Source: an uncultured Gemmatimonadota bacterium (GTDB lineage: Bacteria; Gemmatimonadota; Gemmatimonadetes; Gemmatimonadales; Gemmatimonadaceae). From it: a DNA stretch of 64,000 nucleotides. Made by a program: the position numbers and the translations under genes. This document shows positions 39,826 through 48,019 of this stretch, piece after piece; the stretch's first letter is position 1, and the number at the start of each line of letters is the position of its first letter. The stretch covers positions 796,911 through 860,910 of the forward strand of contig CADEFN010000002.1 of NCBI GenBank assembly GCA_902826615.1, in the 5' to 3' direction. The notes beneath the pieces were generated by a model. The model saw nothing but the letters and a program-made list of their open reading frames with translations. It searched no databases and was not told the origin of the DNA.

Positions 39826-40604
39826 ACACTCTCCGTCTCTTGTCCACGCTGGCGCTCACTCTCGTCGTGCCTGTTCGCGCGGCTGGCGCGCAGACCATCG
39901 ACCTCTCGCGTTTCGCGCTCGTTGATCTCACGCACGAGATTGCCCACGACGGGCCGGCCTGGCCGGGATCTCGTGATCCCTTCCATCTCGATACGATTGC
40001 GGCGTCGGCCACGACCGCGATGTTCAGGCTCAACCTCAACGAACACTTCGGCACCCATATGGACGCCCCGCGTCACGCGGCCGGGTCCGGGTGGACCAAC
40101 GAAAACATTCCGCTCAACCGACTGGTGGCGCCACTCATCGTCATCGACGTCCGTGCCCAGGCCGCCGACAACCGCGACTATGCGCTGACCCCCGCCGAGA
40201 TCGAGACACATGAGCGTCGACATGGTCGCATCGCGCGCGGCGCGGCGGTGCTGCTGCGAACGGGTTGGGCCAGGTACTGGAGCACACCGGCCCGGTACTT
40301 CGGCGAAGACCGCACGGTGCAGCCACCGAAGCTGCATTTCCCGAGCTTCGGGATAGAGGCGGCCAAGCTCCTGGTTTCGCGCGGAGTGGGGCTGCTCGGT
40401 GTGGACTCGCCCTCAACCGACATCGGCGCAGCCCCCTCCTTTGCCGTGCATGGGATACTCGGCGGCGCCAATGTGCCGGCGCTCGAGAATCTTGCGGATC
40501 TCGATGCGCTCCCGGCCACTGGCGCGCTCCTCATGGCACTCCCCATCAAAACTCGGGGCGGTTCGGGCGGGCCGGTGCGCGTAGTCGCGCTGGTACCGCG
40601 TTAG
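39822..40604 (+). CDS. Secreted cyclase family protein (kynurenine-formamidase fold)
   Basis: GTG 39822 overlaps the preceding stop (GTGA). The 260-residue product has a Sec signal ending RAAGAQ. The family metal-binding motif HFGTHMDAPRH (about residue 73) is complete, preceded by DLTHEIAHDGPAWPG and followed by AAVLLRTGWARYW and GLLGVDSPSTDIG. Members are manganese- or zinc-dependent amide hydrolases such as arylformamidase; an exported form is less common and points to a periplasmic amide or lactone substrate. Confidence 0.85.
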   Translation: MNTLRLLSTLALTLVVPVRAAGAQTIDLSRFALVDLTHEIAHDGPAWPGSRDPFHLDTIAASATTAMFRLNLNEHFGTHMDAPRHAAGSGWTNENIPLNRLVAPLIVIDVRAQAADNRDYALTPAEIETHERRHGRIARGAAVLLRTGWARYWSTPARYFGEDRTVQPPKLHFPSFGIEAAKLLVSRGVGLLGVDSPSTDIGAAPSFAVHGILGGANVPALENLADLDALPATGALLMALPIKTRGGSGGPVRVVALVPR

Positions 40605-40613
40605 CTTTCGCGC

Positions 40614-41006
40614 GTGACCGCTCCTGCCCCTACCCACTACGACCTCCTCGGCGGCGCCGAAGGTATCCGGCGCCTGGTCGACCGGTTCTATGACCTCATG
40701 GATACCGCGCCCGAAGCCGTCCATGTGCGTGCGCTTCACGCCGCGAACCTCAAGGCCTCACGTGAGAAGCTTTTTCTCTACCTGAGTTACTGGACCGGCG
40801 GCCCGCAAACGTATGTGGAGCGCAACGGGCATCCCATGCTGCGAGCCCGTCACCTGCCCTTCGCCATCGCGACGCGCGAGAAGGACGAATGGCTCTGGTG
40901 CATGGAGCGCGCGGTCAACGAGCACGAGATGCCTGACGAGTTGCGCGCGAAGTTGTGGGAGAAGCTCTCCTCACTCGCCGATCACATGCGCAATCAGCCG
41001 GGGTAA
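40614..41006 (+). CDS. Group II truncated haemoglobin
   Basis: The 130-residue product starts at GTG 40614. It has the group II pattern: LVDRFYDLMDTAPEA with the B10 Tyr, YLSYWTGGPQTYVERNG, the proximal His in LRARHLPFAI (about residue 80) and the diagnostic Trp at G8 in KDEWLWCMERA. Such proteins bind haem, oxygen and nitric oxide and support NO detoxification or oxygen chemistry in the cytoplasm. It is the last gene of the symporter-cytochrome-transferase-cyclase run, 9 bases after the cyclase, and ends 8 bases from a convergent gene. Confidence 0.92.
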   Translation: MTAPAPTHYDLLGGAEGIRRLVDRFYDLMDTAPEAVHVRALHAANLKASREKLFLYLSYWTGGPQTYVERNGHPMLRARHLPFAIATREKDEWLWCMERAVNEHEMPDELRAKLWEKLSSLADHMRNQPG

Positions 41007-41014
41007 GGCCCGCG

Positions 41015-43357
41015 TCATCGTAGCACCTGCTCCATCCGTACTGCGCGTGCAATGTTCCTGACCGTCTGTTCCACCTCGAGGGCCCGCGTGGTATCGCCAC
41101 GCGCTCGCAGGGCACTGCCCAGTTCACTCCCTGCGACGATGTAGGCAAAGACTGTACTGAGGGAAGGAGGGTCGACCCAGTCCCCTTTCCTGATGATGGC
41201 GGCGGGCCCCTCGAACGACGTCCACAAGCGCAGCGATCGCTCGACGTCGAGATAGCCGCTCCCCTCGACGAGCACCGTGTCCTGAACGCCCTGAGTCGGT
41301 CGGGGAATCACCTTGCGCGCCAGACCCTGCGCCAATGTTTGCTCTTCCAGACCAAGAAGATCGGGATAACGCCCGGTGGTCCGGCTGAAGTAGACCGGTC
41401 GCTCCCCTCGATCGGCGATGAGACGCAAGACCAGCAGATCTGCTCTCTCGAGGTAGGGACCGAGCCCCGGGAGTTGCGGCAGGCGTGCCGGGTCAATCGT
41501 CGTGCGTATGCCAGGCGCCTCGAACTGCAGGGGCTCTCGCACCGGCATGAGCTGCGGCACGCTGTCCACGGCATCGAGGGACAGCGAAAGGGGTGAACCG
41601 ACCTGCCGCGCCCAGGTACGGTTTGCATAGACGGAGGGGCCAGAGGACACGCGATACTCGTCAGGCTTGCGTCGCACCATGCCGCGGCCGAACCAGTCGG
41701 TGTTCATGAGCGAGGTGACCGCGACGGTCACGTCGCGTCGCACCCCTTCCACTTCCTGTGCGTACCAGAGCGGAAAGGTGTCGTTGTCGCCGGCGGTGAT
41801 GATGACACCGTAGGGCTCAACCGAATTGAGCAGATCGCGGGCGAAGGCGCTGGTCACATCATCGTCACGACGCGACGCTGCCTGCCAGTTGGTTGCGCCA
41901 GGCACGAGTGCGACGAGGAGAACGGGAGCAGCCGCGACCTGGCGCCACCGATGCGTGCCCCCGATCCGCTGCGCGATGGCCACCAGACCCAGCCCGATCC
42001 AGATGCCTAACGCCGAGTAACTCCAGAGAAAGAAGTAGTCACGGTCGCGCACTTCGCGGTTCACGTCGGTGAGCTGCGGCGCTTGCGACGCGCCATACTT
42101 GAAGTTGAGGTAGTAAATGAGCACCACGGTGAGCGACGCGATGAGCGGACCGAAGTACACAAAGCTCGCGCGATCACGCTGGTAGTGCGTCCACGCACCA
42201 AGGGCCGCAGCACCGAACATGATGAAGGCCAGCGCAGACTGCAGCGGCTGCGCATCGCCATGGGCGTCACGGAGCCATTGCCACTTGAAGTAGAGCCACC
42301 ACATGCCGAGCTGCGCGCTGAATGGCGCCTGCCGTTCTGTGAGCGCGGGCTTTGCGTACTGTACCCGGTTCACGTTGTCGGTGAACGCCTTCCACGTACC
42401 GGCAGAGAAGGTGCATGAGAGACCCAGCCCATCACGACACGCGGTGGGTTCTCCCTCGTTGATGGCAGGATGGAACGCCGACCGGATGGGCTGCGTGGCG
42501 AACGGGGTCACACCCAGCACACCTGCCAGCACACACAACGTCACGAGACGGGGACGCAGCAGTGTACGCGGGCGTCGCGACAGAATCAGCAGCCCCGCCG
42601 CCGGCAAGGGCAGCACACCCGCCATGTGATTGGAGTAGCCAAGTCCCAGCAGGTACGCCACCACGAGCAGCAAGCGGTCCGCTGCCGGTGTCTCTGGCGC
42701 ATCACTCCATCGCAGCATCAGCCACGACACCAGCGCGATGCCGACGAGTGACACGGTGTAGACCTTTTCGTTGACCACCGACTGGTTCCACACGGTAAAG
42801 GCCGTGGCGCCAATAATCGCGCCGGTCGCACCGGCGAGGCGAGCGAGCCATTCGGCGCCACCCGATCGCGCGACGATGCGGTGACCAACCAGAAACCAGA
42901 ATCCCGCCGATGCCGCACTGCAGATGGCGGCGAGGATGTTGATGCGCATTGCCACCGTTGGGGCAATGGGAAGCATCGACATCGCCCGTCCTGCAATGAC
43001 AAAGAGCGGATTGCCCGGCGGGTGCGGGAGCCCGAAGGTGTAGGCTGCGGCGATGTACTCACTCGCGTCCCACAGCGCCGTCGAAGGAGCCAGCGTCAGG
43101 AGATACCCCACGAACACCACCAGTGTACAGGAGGCTGCCCATCGGTAGGGCGGAGCATCCGCGCGTGCACCACGCTGACGGCCCGCCAATGCCCATGGGA
43201 TGGCCACGAGGTACGCCAGCGTGAGCAGCACCGCCGACCACGAGATTCCGCCGCGCACGAGATCGGCGTAGCCCGCGACCAGGAGCCCGACCACGACCAC
43301 CCATCGTGCCGATAAAAACTTATCTCTCGCTGCCGCGACCGCTTTCTCACGTGGCAT
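41015..43357 (-). CDS. DUF2723 membrane protein (glycosyltransferase-like)
   Basis: The 780-residue product has about 10-12 membrane helices in its first 500 residues. The DUF2723 signature is present near residue 75-110: ALWDASEYIAAAYTFGLPHP, then PPGNPLFVIAGRAMSMLP. The segment TDVNREVRDRDYFFLWSYSA and the GDNDTFPLWYAQEV motif follow. The family resembles protein O-mannosyltransferases (TMEM260-type) with a GT-C fold, using a lipid-linked sugar on the periplasmic side; the acceptor here is unknown. It begins 9 bases after the M56 stop, so it belongs to the BlaI-M56 operon. Confidence 0.85.
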   Translation of the reverse strand: MPREKAVAAARDKFLSARWVVVVGLLVAGYADLVRGGISWSAVLLTLAYLVAIPWALAGRQRGARADAPPYRWAASCTLVVFVGYLLTLAPSTALWDASEYIAAAYTFGLPHPPGNPLFVIAGRAMSMLPIAPTVAMRINILAAICSAASAGFWFLVGHRIVARSGGAEWLARLAGATGAIIGATAFTVWNQSVVNEKVYTVSLVGIALVSWLMLRWSDAPETPAADRLLLVVAYLLGLGYSNHMAGVLPLPAAGLLILSRRPRTLLRPRLVTLCVLAGVLGVTPFATQPIRSAFHPAINEGEPTACRDGLGLSCTFSAGTWKAFTDNVNRVQYAKPALTERQAPFSAQLGMWWLYFKWQWLRDAHGDAQPLQSALAFIMFGAAALGAWTHYQRDRASFVYFGPLIASLTVVLIYYLNFKYGASQAPQLTDVNREVRDRDYFFLWSYSALGIWIGLGLVAIAQRIGGTHRWRQVAAAPVLLVALVPGATNWQAASRRDDDVTSAFARDLLNSVEPYGVIITAGDNDTFPLWYAQEVEGVRRDVTVAVTSLMNTDWFGRGMVRRKPDEYRVSSGPSVYANRTWARQVGSPLSLSLDAVDSVPQLMPVREPLQFEAPGIRTTIDPARLPQLPGLGPYLERADLLVLRLIADRGERPVYFSRTTGRYPDLLGLEEQTLAQGLARKVIPRPTQGVQDTVLVEGSGYLDVERSLRLWTSFEGPAAIIRKGDWVDPPSLSTVFAYIVAGSELGSALRARGDTTRALEVEQTVRNIARAVRMEQVLR

Positions 43358-43366
43358 GAGTCGACC

Positions 43367-44563
43367 TCAGTTGTTGTGGAGTGTCGGTGGGAGGGCGGCG
43401 CCGTCACCCAGGGCAAACCGGGCCCAGGCACGCACCGCCGGGCTCGGATCGGTCGCCGCAGCCTGGCGTGCGAGCGCCACCGTGTCGGCGCGCTGGGCCA
43501 GGCGCACCACCGCGTACGCCCGCGACTCCCAGCGCTGATCGGCCATGAGGGAGCTGAGGACCTGCCTGGTGGGAGAAATCCGCACCGTGCCTAACGGTGC
43601 GCTGACCAGCGCCGCTGCCAGAACGACGCACGCAGCACCCGTCGGCGCCAGCCGATATGGCCGCACCGTCACCGCTCCGATCAGGCGAATCCGCTCGCGC
43701 AACCCGGTACGCATCGCGAGCCCGATGGCTGGAGCCGCCGGTTCGCGCGCTGTTCCCAGCACCATCCCCAGCAACTCGGCGTAGTCACTCCGCCGCACAC
43801 CCAGGGATAGCACCCGTTCGTCACACGCCCGTTCGCGATCACGCGAGTACGCGCGTACAAGCCACCAGGTGAGCGGGTGAAACCAGCAAAGCGCGCGCAG
43901 CAACCGGGCTCCCAGCGCCCAGGCGGCGTCATGGCAGCGCACATGCTCCATCTCGTGCCAGAGGGCTGCCTGCTGATATGCCGGGCGCCAGGACGATGCC
44001 TCCACGGGCATCACAATCACCGGTCGCCACCATCCCCATGTGACAGGGCTGCGCACCTCAGGCGACTGTCGCAGCAACACCGGTCGCTGAACGCCGAGTT
44101 GAAGCTGGGCAGTCTCGAGCAACTGGTGGAGCACACCAGCAGCGGGCTTCGACCGACGCAACAGACGCCGGGCACTCCACCACCCACTCACCATCACGCC
44201 GAGGAGCACCACGGCAAACGTCAAATAGCCGGCGAGCAGCAGGTTGGTTGTTGGCCAGGCAAGTGCAGAGCTGGCCCGCAGTTGCGACCGGCCAAGAGAG
44301 ACGAGCGGCGCGGCCAGTCCTTCGGGCACAACCCAGGCCGTCCATTGCCACGGCAGCAGATGCCCAATCGCAATCACCAGCCCCGAGGTGATCGCTGCGC
44401 GCTGCGCCAGCACACGCCAACCTGCACTCCGCCCGTGGAACAACACCGTAGCCAGCAACGCCATCAGCAGGGGCACGGTCACGAGAAGCGAGACGCCGTA
44501 CACCTCGGTGGCCGCGCGGACACTATCTGCCCGGACGAGAGGAATCGGGAGTTCGGTCAGCAC
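43367..44563 (-). CDS. BlaR1/MecR1-like M56 metallopeptidase with HEAT-like tail
   Basis: The 398-residue product starts at GTG 44563, one base after the BlaI stop. Four membrane helices surround the zinc-protease motif HEMEHVRCHD (about residue 204), with a downstream third-ligand region RERACDERVLSLG, as in BlaR1/MecR1. The C-terminus lacks the penicillin-binding sensor domain of BlaR1. Instead, about 65 residues (VLSSLMADQRWESRAYAVVR, DPSPAVRAWARFALGDG) look like HEAT repeats, presumably facing the periplasm. It should cleave or trigger cleavage of the neighbouring BlaI repressor upon a signal that is not necessarily a beta-lactam. Confidence 0.88.
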   Translation of the reverse strand: MLTELPIPLVRADSVRAATEVYGVSLLVTVPLLMALLATVLFHGRSAGWRVLAQRAAITSGLVIAIGHLLPWQWTAWVVPEGLAAPLVSLGRSQLRASSALAWPTTNLLLAGYLTFAVVLLGVMVSGWWSARRLLRRSKPAAGVLHQLLETAQLQLGVQRPVLLRQSPEVRSPVTWGWWRPVIVMPVEASSWRPAYQQAALWHEMEHVRCHDAAWALGARLLRALCWFHPLTWWLVRAYSRDRERACDERVLSLGVRRSDYAELLGMVLGTAREPAAPAIGLAMRTGLRERIRLIGAVTVRPYRLAPTGAACVVLAAALVSAPLGTVRISPTRQVLSSLMADQRWESRAYAVVRLAQRADTVALARQAAATDPSPAVRAWARFALGDGAALPPTLHNN

Positions 44564-44564
44564 A

Positions 44565-44957
44565 TCATTGCCCTTCGGCGCGCAGCTTTTTCACCATGGC
44601 GGTGAGTTCATCGCGCTCGGTGGTGCTGAGTGGACGCTCGCCGTCGTCGAGAAGTGCAGCCATCGCCGCTGCCCGCGATCCATTGAAGAAGGTGCTGATC
44701 AGGTGCCGGAGGGCCGACTTCTGGGCCACGGTGCGAGGCGTGGTGGGCAGATAGATGTGACTCGGCCCTTCCTTGGTGTGCTTGAGATGTCCTTTGGTTT
44801 CCAGAATCCGCAGCAGGGTACGCACGGCGGCCGCATGCGGCGGCTCGGGGAGCTGTTCGCGGATCTCGCGGGCGGTGGCGGAGCCGAGCCGGTAGACCAC
44901 GTCCATGATCTGCCGCTCCCGGCGCGAAAGCGCAGGTGCTCGGGTGGTCTCCTTCAT
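44565..44957 (-). CDS. BlaI/MecI/CopY-family transcriptional repressor
   Basis: The 130-residue product has the family's winged helix: LSRRERQIMDVVYRLGSATAREI, AVRTLLRILETKGHLKHTKEG and a dimerising C-terminus that normally contains the scissile bond. It should repress its own operon until cleaved through the M56 protease encoded immediately downstream. A palindrome overlapping the predicted -10 box 27-40 bases upstream of the ATG is a likely operator. The downstream DUF2723 gene would be under the same control. Confidence 0.93.
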   Translation of the reverse strand: MKETTRAPALSRRERQIMDVVYRLGSATAREIREQLPEPPHAAAVRTLLRILETKGHLKHTKEGPSHIYLPTTPRTVAQKSALRHLISTFFNGSRAAAMAALLDDGERPLSTTERDELTAMVKKLRAEGQ

Positions 44958-44983
44958 GGCCGGTCGCGCCGCGATGTCATGGA

Positions 44984-45016
44984 GACAATTTCTTGTCCCT
45001 GTGTGGCTTCTGTCAA
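44984..45016 (-). promoter_or_regulatory. Promoter and probable BlaI operator of the BlaI-M56-DUF2723 operon
   Basis: On the minus strand a perfect TTGACA (45016-45011) and AGAAAT (44993-44988) are separated by 17 bases. The -10 box lies inside a perfect inverted repeat, GACAA-N4-TTGTC (44984-44997). Repressor binding there would block RNA polymerase, the expected arrangement for BlaI autoregulation. Published BlaI sites contain TACA/TGTA half-sites; GACAA/TTGTC is similar but not identical. Confidence 0.6.
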
Positions 45017-45072
45017 GTCACACCGAGCTCGGCTGCGATGGCGGCTCGCGCCCTCGCCATTAGGTTGAGCGC

Positions 45073-46410
45073 ATGACGCATGACGTGGAGCACCTCCGTC
45101 AGCTGGGGATGTCCGACAGCCAGGCGGTGGCCAAGGCCCAAGCGCTGCAGCAGTGTGATGCGGCCCTCGATTCGATGGGGGCATCGGGATCGCGGTGGAG
45201 TATCTGGGTGCCCGGGCGCATCGAACTGTTTGGCAAACACACCGACTATGCCGGTGGACGCAGCCTGCTCTGTGCGGTCGAACGCGGCTTTGTGGTGCGG
45301 GCCGCGCTTCGGACTGACAACATCGTCCGTGCTGCCGACGTGGTGCGCGGCGAGCATTGTGAGACGTCGCTTGACCCACAGGCCGCGGACGGTGTGCCGG
45401 GCTGGCCACACTACGTCGCCACGGTGGCCAAACGTCTGGCGCGCAACTTTGGGTCGGCCGGGAAAGGGGTGGACCTCGCCTTTGCGTCCGACCTCCCGGT
45501 GGCGGCGGGGATGAGCAGTTCGAGTGCGCTCATGATTGCCGTCTTCGTCTCCCTCGCGAAATCCAACGACTTGCGAAGCAGCGAAGAATTCCGGCGTGAG
45601 ATTTTTTCGCGTGAGGAGCTGGCGTCGTACCTGGGTTGCATCGAGAACGGCGAGAGCTTCCGGTCGCTGGAGGGTGATGCTGGTGTGGGCACCTTTGGCG
45701 GCAGTCAGGACCACACGGCAATCATGTGCTCGGAGCCCATGCGGGTCATTCAGTACGCCTTTTCGCCGGTGCGGCGTGAAGCGGTGTACCGAATGCCGCC
45801 GACCCATACCTTCGTGATCGCGTCGTCAGGTCTGCTGGCCGAAAAGACGGCGGGAGCGCGCGAAGCCTACAATCAGGCCGCACTTCTGGTCCGGCACCTG
45901 CTCGGCGCGTGGAATGCAGCAACCGGGCGCACCGACCCCACCCTGGCCGACGCCGTGCGCAGCGGCCCCGATGCGATCGGCCGGCTGCGTGAGCTGACCA
46001 CCACTGCGGCCACCACCGACTACCCGGCCCGCGCACTCCGCCATCGCTTCGACCAGTTTGTGCTCGAAGCTTTCGAGCTGATTCCGGCGGCCGGGAGTGC
46101 ACTGGCGCGCGGTGCGATTGAAGAACTCGGACCGCTGTCTGACCGGTCACAGCGTGCAGCCGAAGAGTGGCTGGGCAACCAGGTGGCCGAGACGATTGCC
46201 CTCGCCCGGCTGGCGCGTGAACATGGCGCCACCGCGGCCTCCTCGTTCGGGGCCGGATTCGGCGGGAGTGTCTGGGCCCTGGTGCCGTTAGGCAGGGTGG
46301 TGGAGTTCACGATCGCGTGGGCGGCAAGTTATCGCGCCGCCTTCCCCGATCGCGCCCCGCAATCCGCCTTTTTCGTTTCTCCCGCTGGCCCCGGGGCCAC
46401 GCAGTGGTGA
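45073..46410 (+). CDS. Galactokinase-like GHMP kinase
   Basis: The 445-residue product has the three GHMP regions. The N-terminal sugar motif is VPGRIELFGKHTDYAGG, the ATP loop is PVAAGMSSSSALMIAVF, and the third motif is ASSFGAGFGGSVWAL. The catalytic Asp probably lies in TFGGSQDHTAIM, corresponding to the MDQ region of GalK. In known galactokinases the first motif reads GEHTDY, and its Glu contacts the sugar; here it is Lys55, so the substrate may not be plain galactose. Length exceeds the usual 380-400, mostly at the N-terminus and middle. The gene is divergent from the BlaI operon. Confidence 0.8.
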   Translation: MTHDVEHLRQLGMSDSQAVAKAQALQQCDAALDSMGASGSRWSIWVPGRIELFGKHTDYAGGRSLLCAVERGFVVRAALRTDNIVRAADVVRGEHCETSLDPQAADGVPGWPHYVATVAKRLARNFGSAGKGVDLAFASDLPVAAGMSSSSALMIAVFVSLAKSNDLRSSEEFRREIFSREELASYLGCIENGESFRSLEGDAGVGTFGGSQDHTAIMCSEPMRVIQYAFSPVRREAVYRMPPTHTFVIASSGLLAEKTAGAREAYNQAALLVRHLLGAWNAATGRTDPTLADAVRSGPDAIGRLRELTTTAATTDYPARALRHRFDQFVLEAFELIPAAGSALARGAIEELGPLSDRSQRAAEEWLGNQVAETIALARLAREHGATAASSFGAGFGGSVWALVPLGRVVEFTIAWAASYRAAFPDRAPQSAFFVSPAGPGATQW

Positions 46411-46433
46411 CCTGATCTCGACTGGAGGAGTGG

Positions 46434-46838
46434 ATGTCACTGATCATCAAGGGAATGGCGCCCCTGCTGCAGGTCTTTGACATGCCAACCTCGATCAGAT
46501 TCTACCGTGATGTGCTGGGTTTCGAGGTCGTCAGTGACGCCGGTGGTGGCGATGACACCGACTGGTGCCTGCTTCGACGCGACGAGGTCGAGGTGATGCT
46601 GAACACGATGTACGAGAAGCCGGATCGTCCGCCTGCGCCCGATCCCACACGCGCCGCTGCCCACGGTGACACCACGCTCTTCATCGGCTCACCTGACCCC
46701 GAGGGGGCCTGGCGGCATCTGGTCGACCATGGTGTCCTCGCCGAACCACCGGTGGCGCAAGGCTATGGCATGACGCAGGTATACCTGAAAGACCCTGATG
46801 GTTATGCGATCTGTTTTCAGTGGCCGACTGATTCGTGA
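46434..46838 (+). CDS. VOC family (glyoxalase/bleomycin-resistance-fold) protein
   Basis: The 134-residue product has the strong ribosome site GGAGGAG just upstream of ATG 46434. The bab-bab pattern is visible: APLLQVFDMPTSIRFYRDVL, GFEVVSDAGGGDDTDWCLL, EVEVMLNTMYEK and the closing VYLKDPDGYAICFQWP. These are small metal-dependent or ligand-binding proteins; the terminal Glu metal ligand is replaced here (CFQW), so binding without catalysis is possible. Substrate unknown. Confidence 0.85.
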   Translation: MSLIIKGMAPLLQVFDMPTSIRFYRDVLGFEVVSDAGGGDDTDWCLLRRDEVEVMLNTMYEKPDRPPAPDPTRAAAHGDTTLFIGSPDPEGAWRHLVDHGVLAEPPVAQGYGMTQVYLKDPDGYAICFQWPTDS

Positions 46839-46844
46839 GACTTC

Positions 46845-47960
46845 ATGGCTGACGCCCTCAAACAGCACTTCAACGCCGATACGGTGCGCGGCATCGCCGC
46901 CGATATCAAACGCGTCTTCAAGGAGTTTGACGACCGGGGCTTTGTGCGTGACGCCATTCGAGGGCTCGAGGCACTCGAACTGACACCACGCGGCGGGCAT
47001 GTGGCAGCGGCCATGCGGAAACATCTTCCGTCTCACGTGCCCGATGCCCTGCGCGTGCTGACCAGGTCGTTAGGTCCAGTGCACGGGGAGAGTGGACTCA
47101 CTGGTATGGCGGTCTTTCGCTACCTGCCACACGCGGCCTTCATACGCCAGTACGCCATCGACCACTTTGACGACGCCATGGCGGCCCAGCATGCGCTCAC
47201 CCAGCGCTTCACCGCGGAGTGGAGCATACGGCCGTTTCTCGAAGCCCTGCCCGACCGCACTCTCGCGCAACTGCACCATTGGGCGAGCGACGCGAGCGAG
47301 CATGTCCGTCGGCTCGTATCCGAAGGAACGCGCCCGCGCCTGCCGTGGGCCTCGCAGCTCAAGGCCTTTATCGCCGATCCCACCCCCGTTCTGGAACTTC
47401 TCGAACGACTGAAGGACGACCCTGCGCTATACGTGCGTCGCTCCGTGGCCAACAACCTCAACGACATCGCCAAGGATCATCCCGAGCGTGTCCTCGAGGT
47501 GGCCAAACGCTGGCTGACCGATGCCACCGAGGAGCGGCGCTGGATTGTGTCGCATGCGCTCCGCTCACTCGTCAAGCGCGGGCACCCACAGGCCATGACG
47601 CTGATGGGCGCAGGCGCGGTCCCGAAAGTGCGCGTCAGTGATGTCACCGTGGCGCCACGCCGCGTGGTCATCGGAGGCAAGCTCCGCTTCTCCTTTCGCC
47701 TGGCGAGTGCGTCACGCGAGACCCAGGATCTGCTGGTCGACTTTGCCGTCTTCTTTGTGAAGGCCGACAAAACACGCAAACCGAAAGTGTTCAAGCTGCG
47801 GCGTCTTTCGCTGGCACCAAAGGAATCGGTTGTACTCTCGGGCCTCGTGAACCTCATGCCGCTGACCACGCGCAAGCCCTATCCGGGACGTCATGCCATT
47901 GAAGCGCGTATCAACGGGAAGGCTTTTCACCTCACCGAGTTCGACGTCCGCGCCCGGTAG
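46845..47960 (+). CDS. AlkD-like HEAT-repeat DNA alkylation repair protein
   Basis: The 371-residue product starts 6 bases after the VOC gene. Its N-terminal 250 residues are alpha-helical repeats matching the COG4335 AlkD-like family: MADALKQHFNADTVRGIAAD, then SIRPFLEALPDRTLAQLHHW, DPALYVRRSVANNLNDIAKD and DATEERRWIVSHALRSLVKR. AlkD enzymes excise alkylated purines. The last 110 residues form a beta domain (RVSDVTVAPRRVVIGGKLRF to FHLTEFDVRAR) seen in the longer members. Catalytic residues of the Bacillus enzyme could not be mapped, so repair activity is likely but unproven. Confidence 0.8.
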   Translation: MADALKQHFNADTVRGIAADIKRVFKEFDDRGFVRDAIRGLEALELTPRGGHVAAAMRKHLPSHVPDALRVLTRSLGPVHGESGLTGMAVFRYLPHAAFIRQYAIDHFDDAMAAQHALTQRFTAEWSIRPFLEALPDRTLAQLHHWASDASEHVRRLVSEGTRPRLPWASQLKAFIADPTPVLELLERLKDDPALYVRRSVANNLNDIAKDHPERVLEVAKRWLTDATEERRWIVSHALRSLVKRGHPQAMTLMGAGAVPKVRVSDVTVAPRRVVIGGKLRFSFRLASASRETQDLLVDFAVFFVKADKTRKPKVFKLRRLSLAPKESVVLSGLVNLMPLTTRKPYPGRHAIEARINGKAFHLTEFDVRAR

Positions 47961-48019
47961 GTACATTGCGGCTGCCGCGAGACAGCGCCGCTCCATCTGA
48001 ACACTTTTGCACCTCCATC

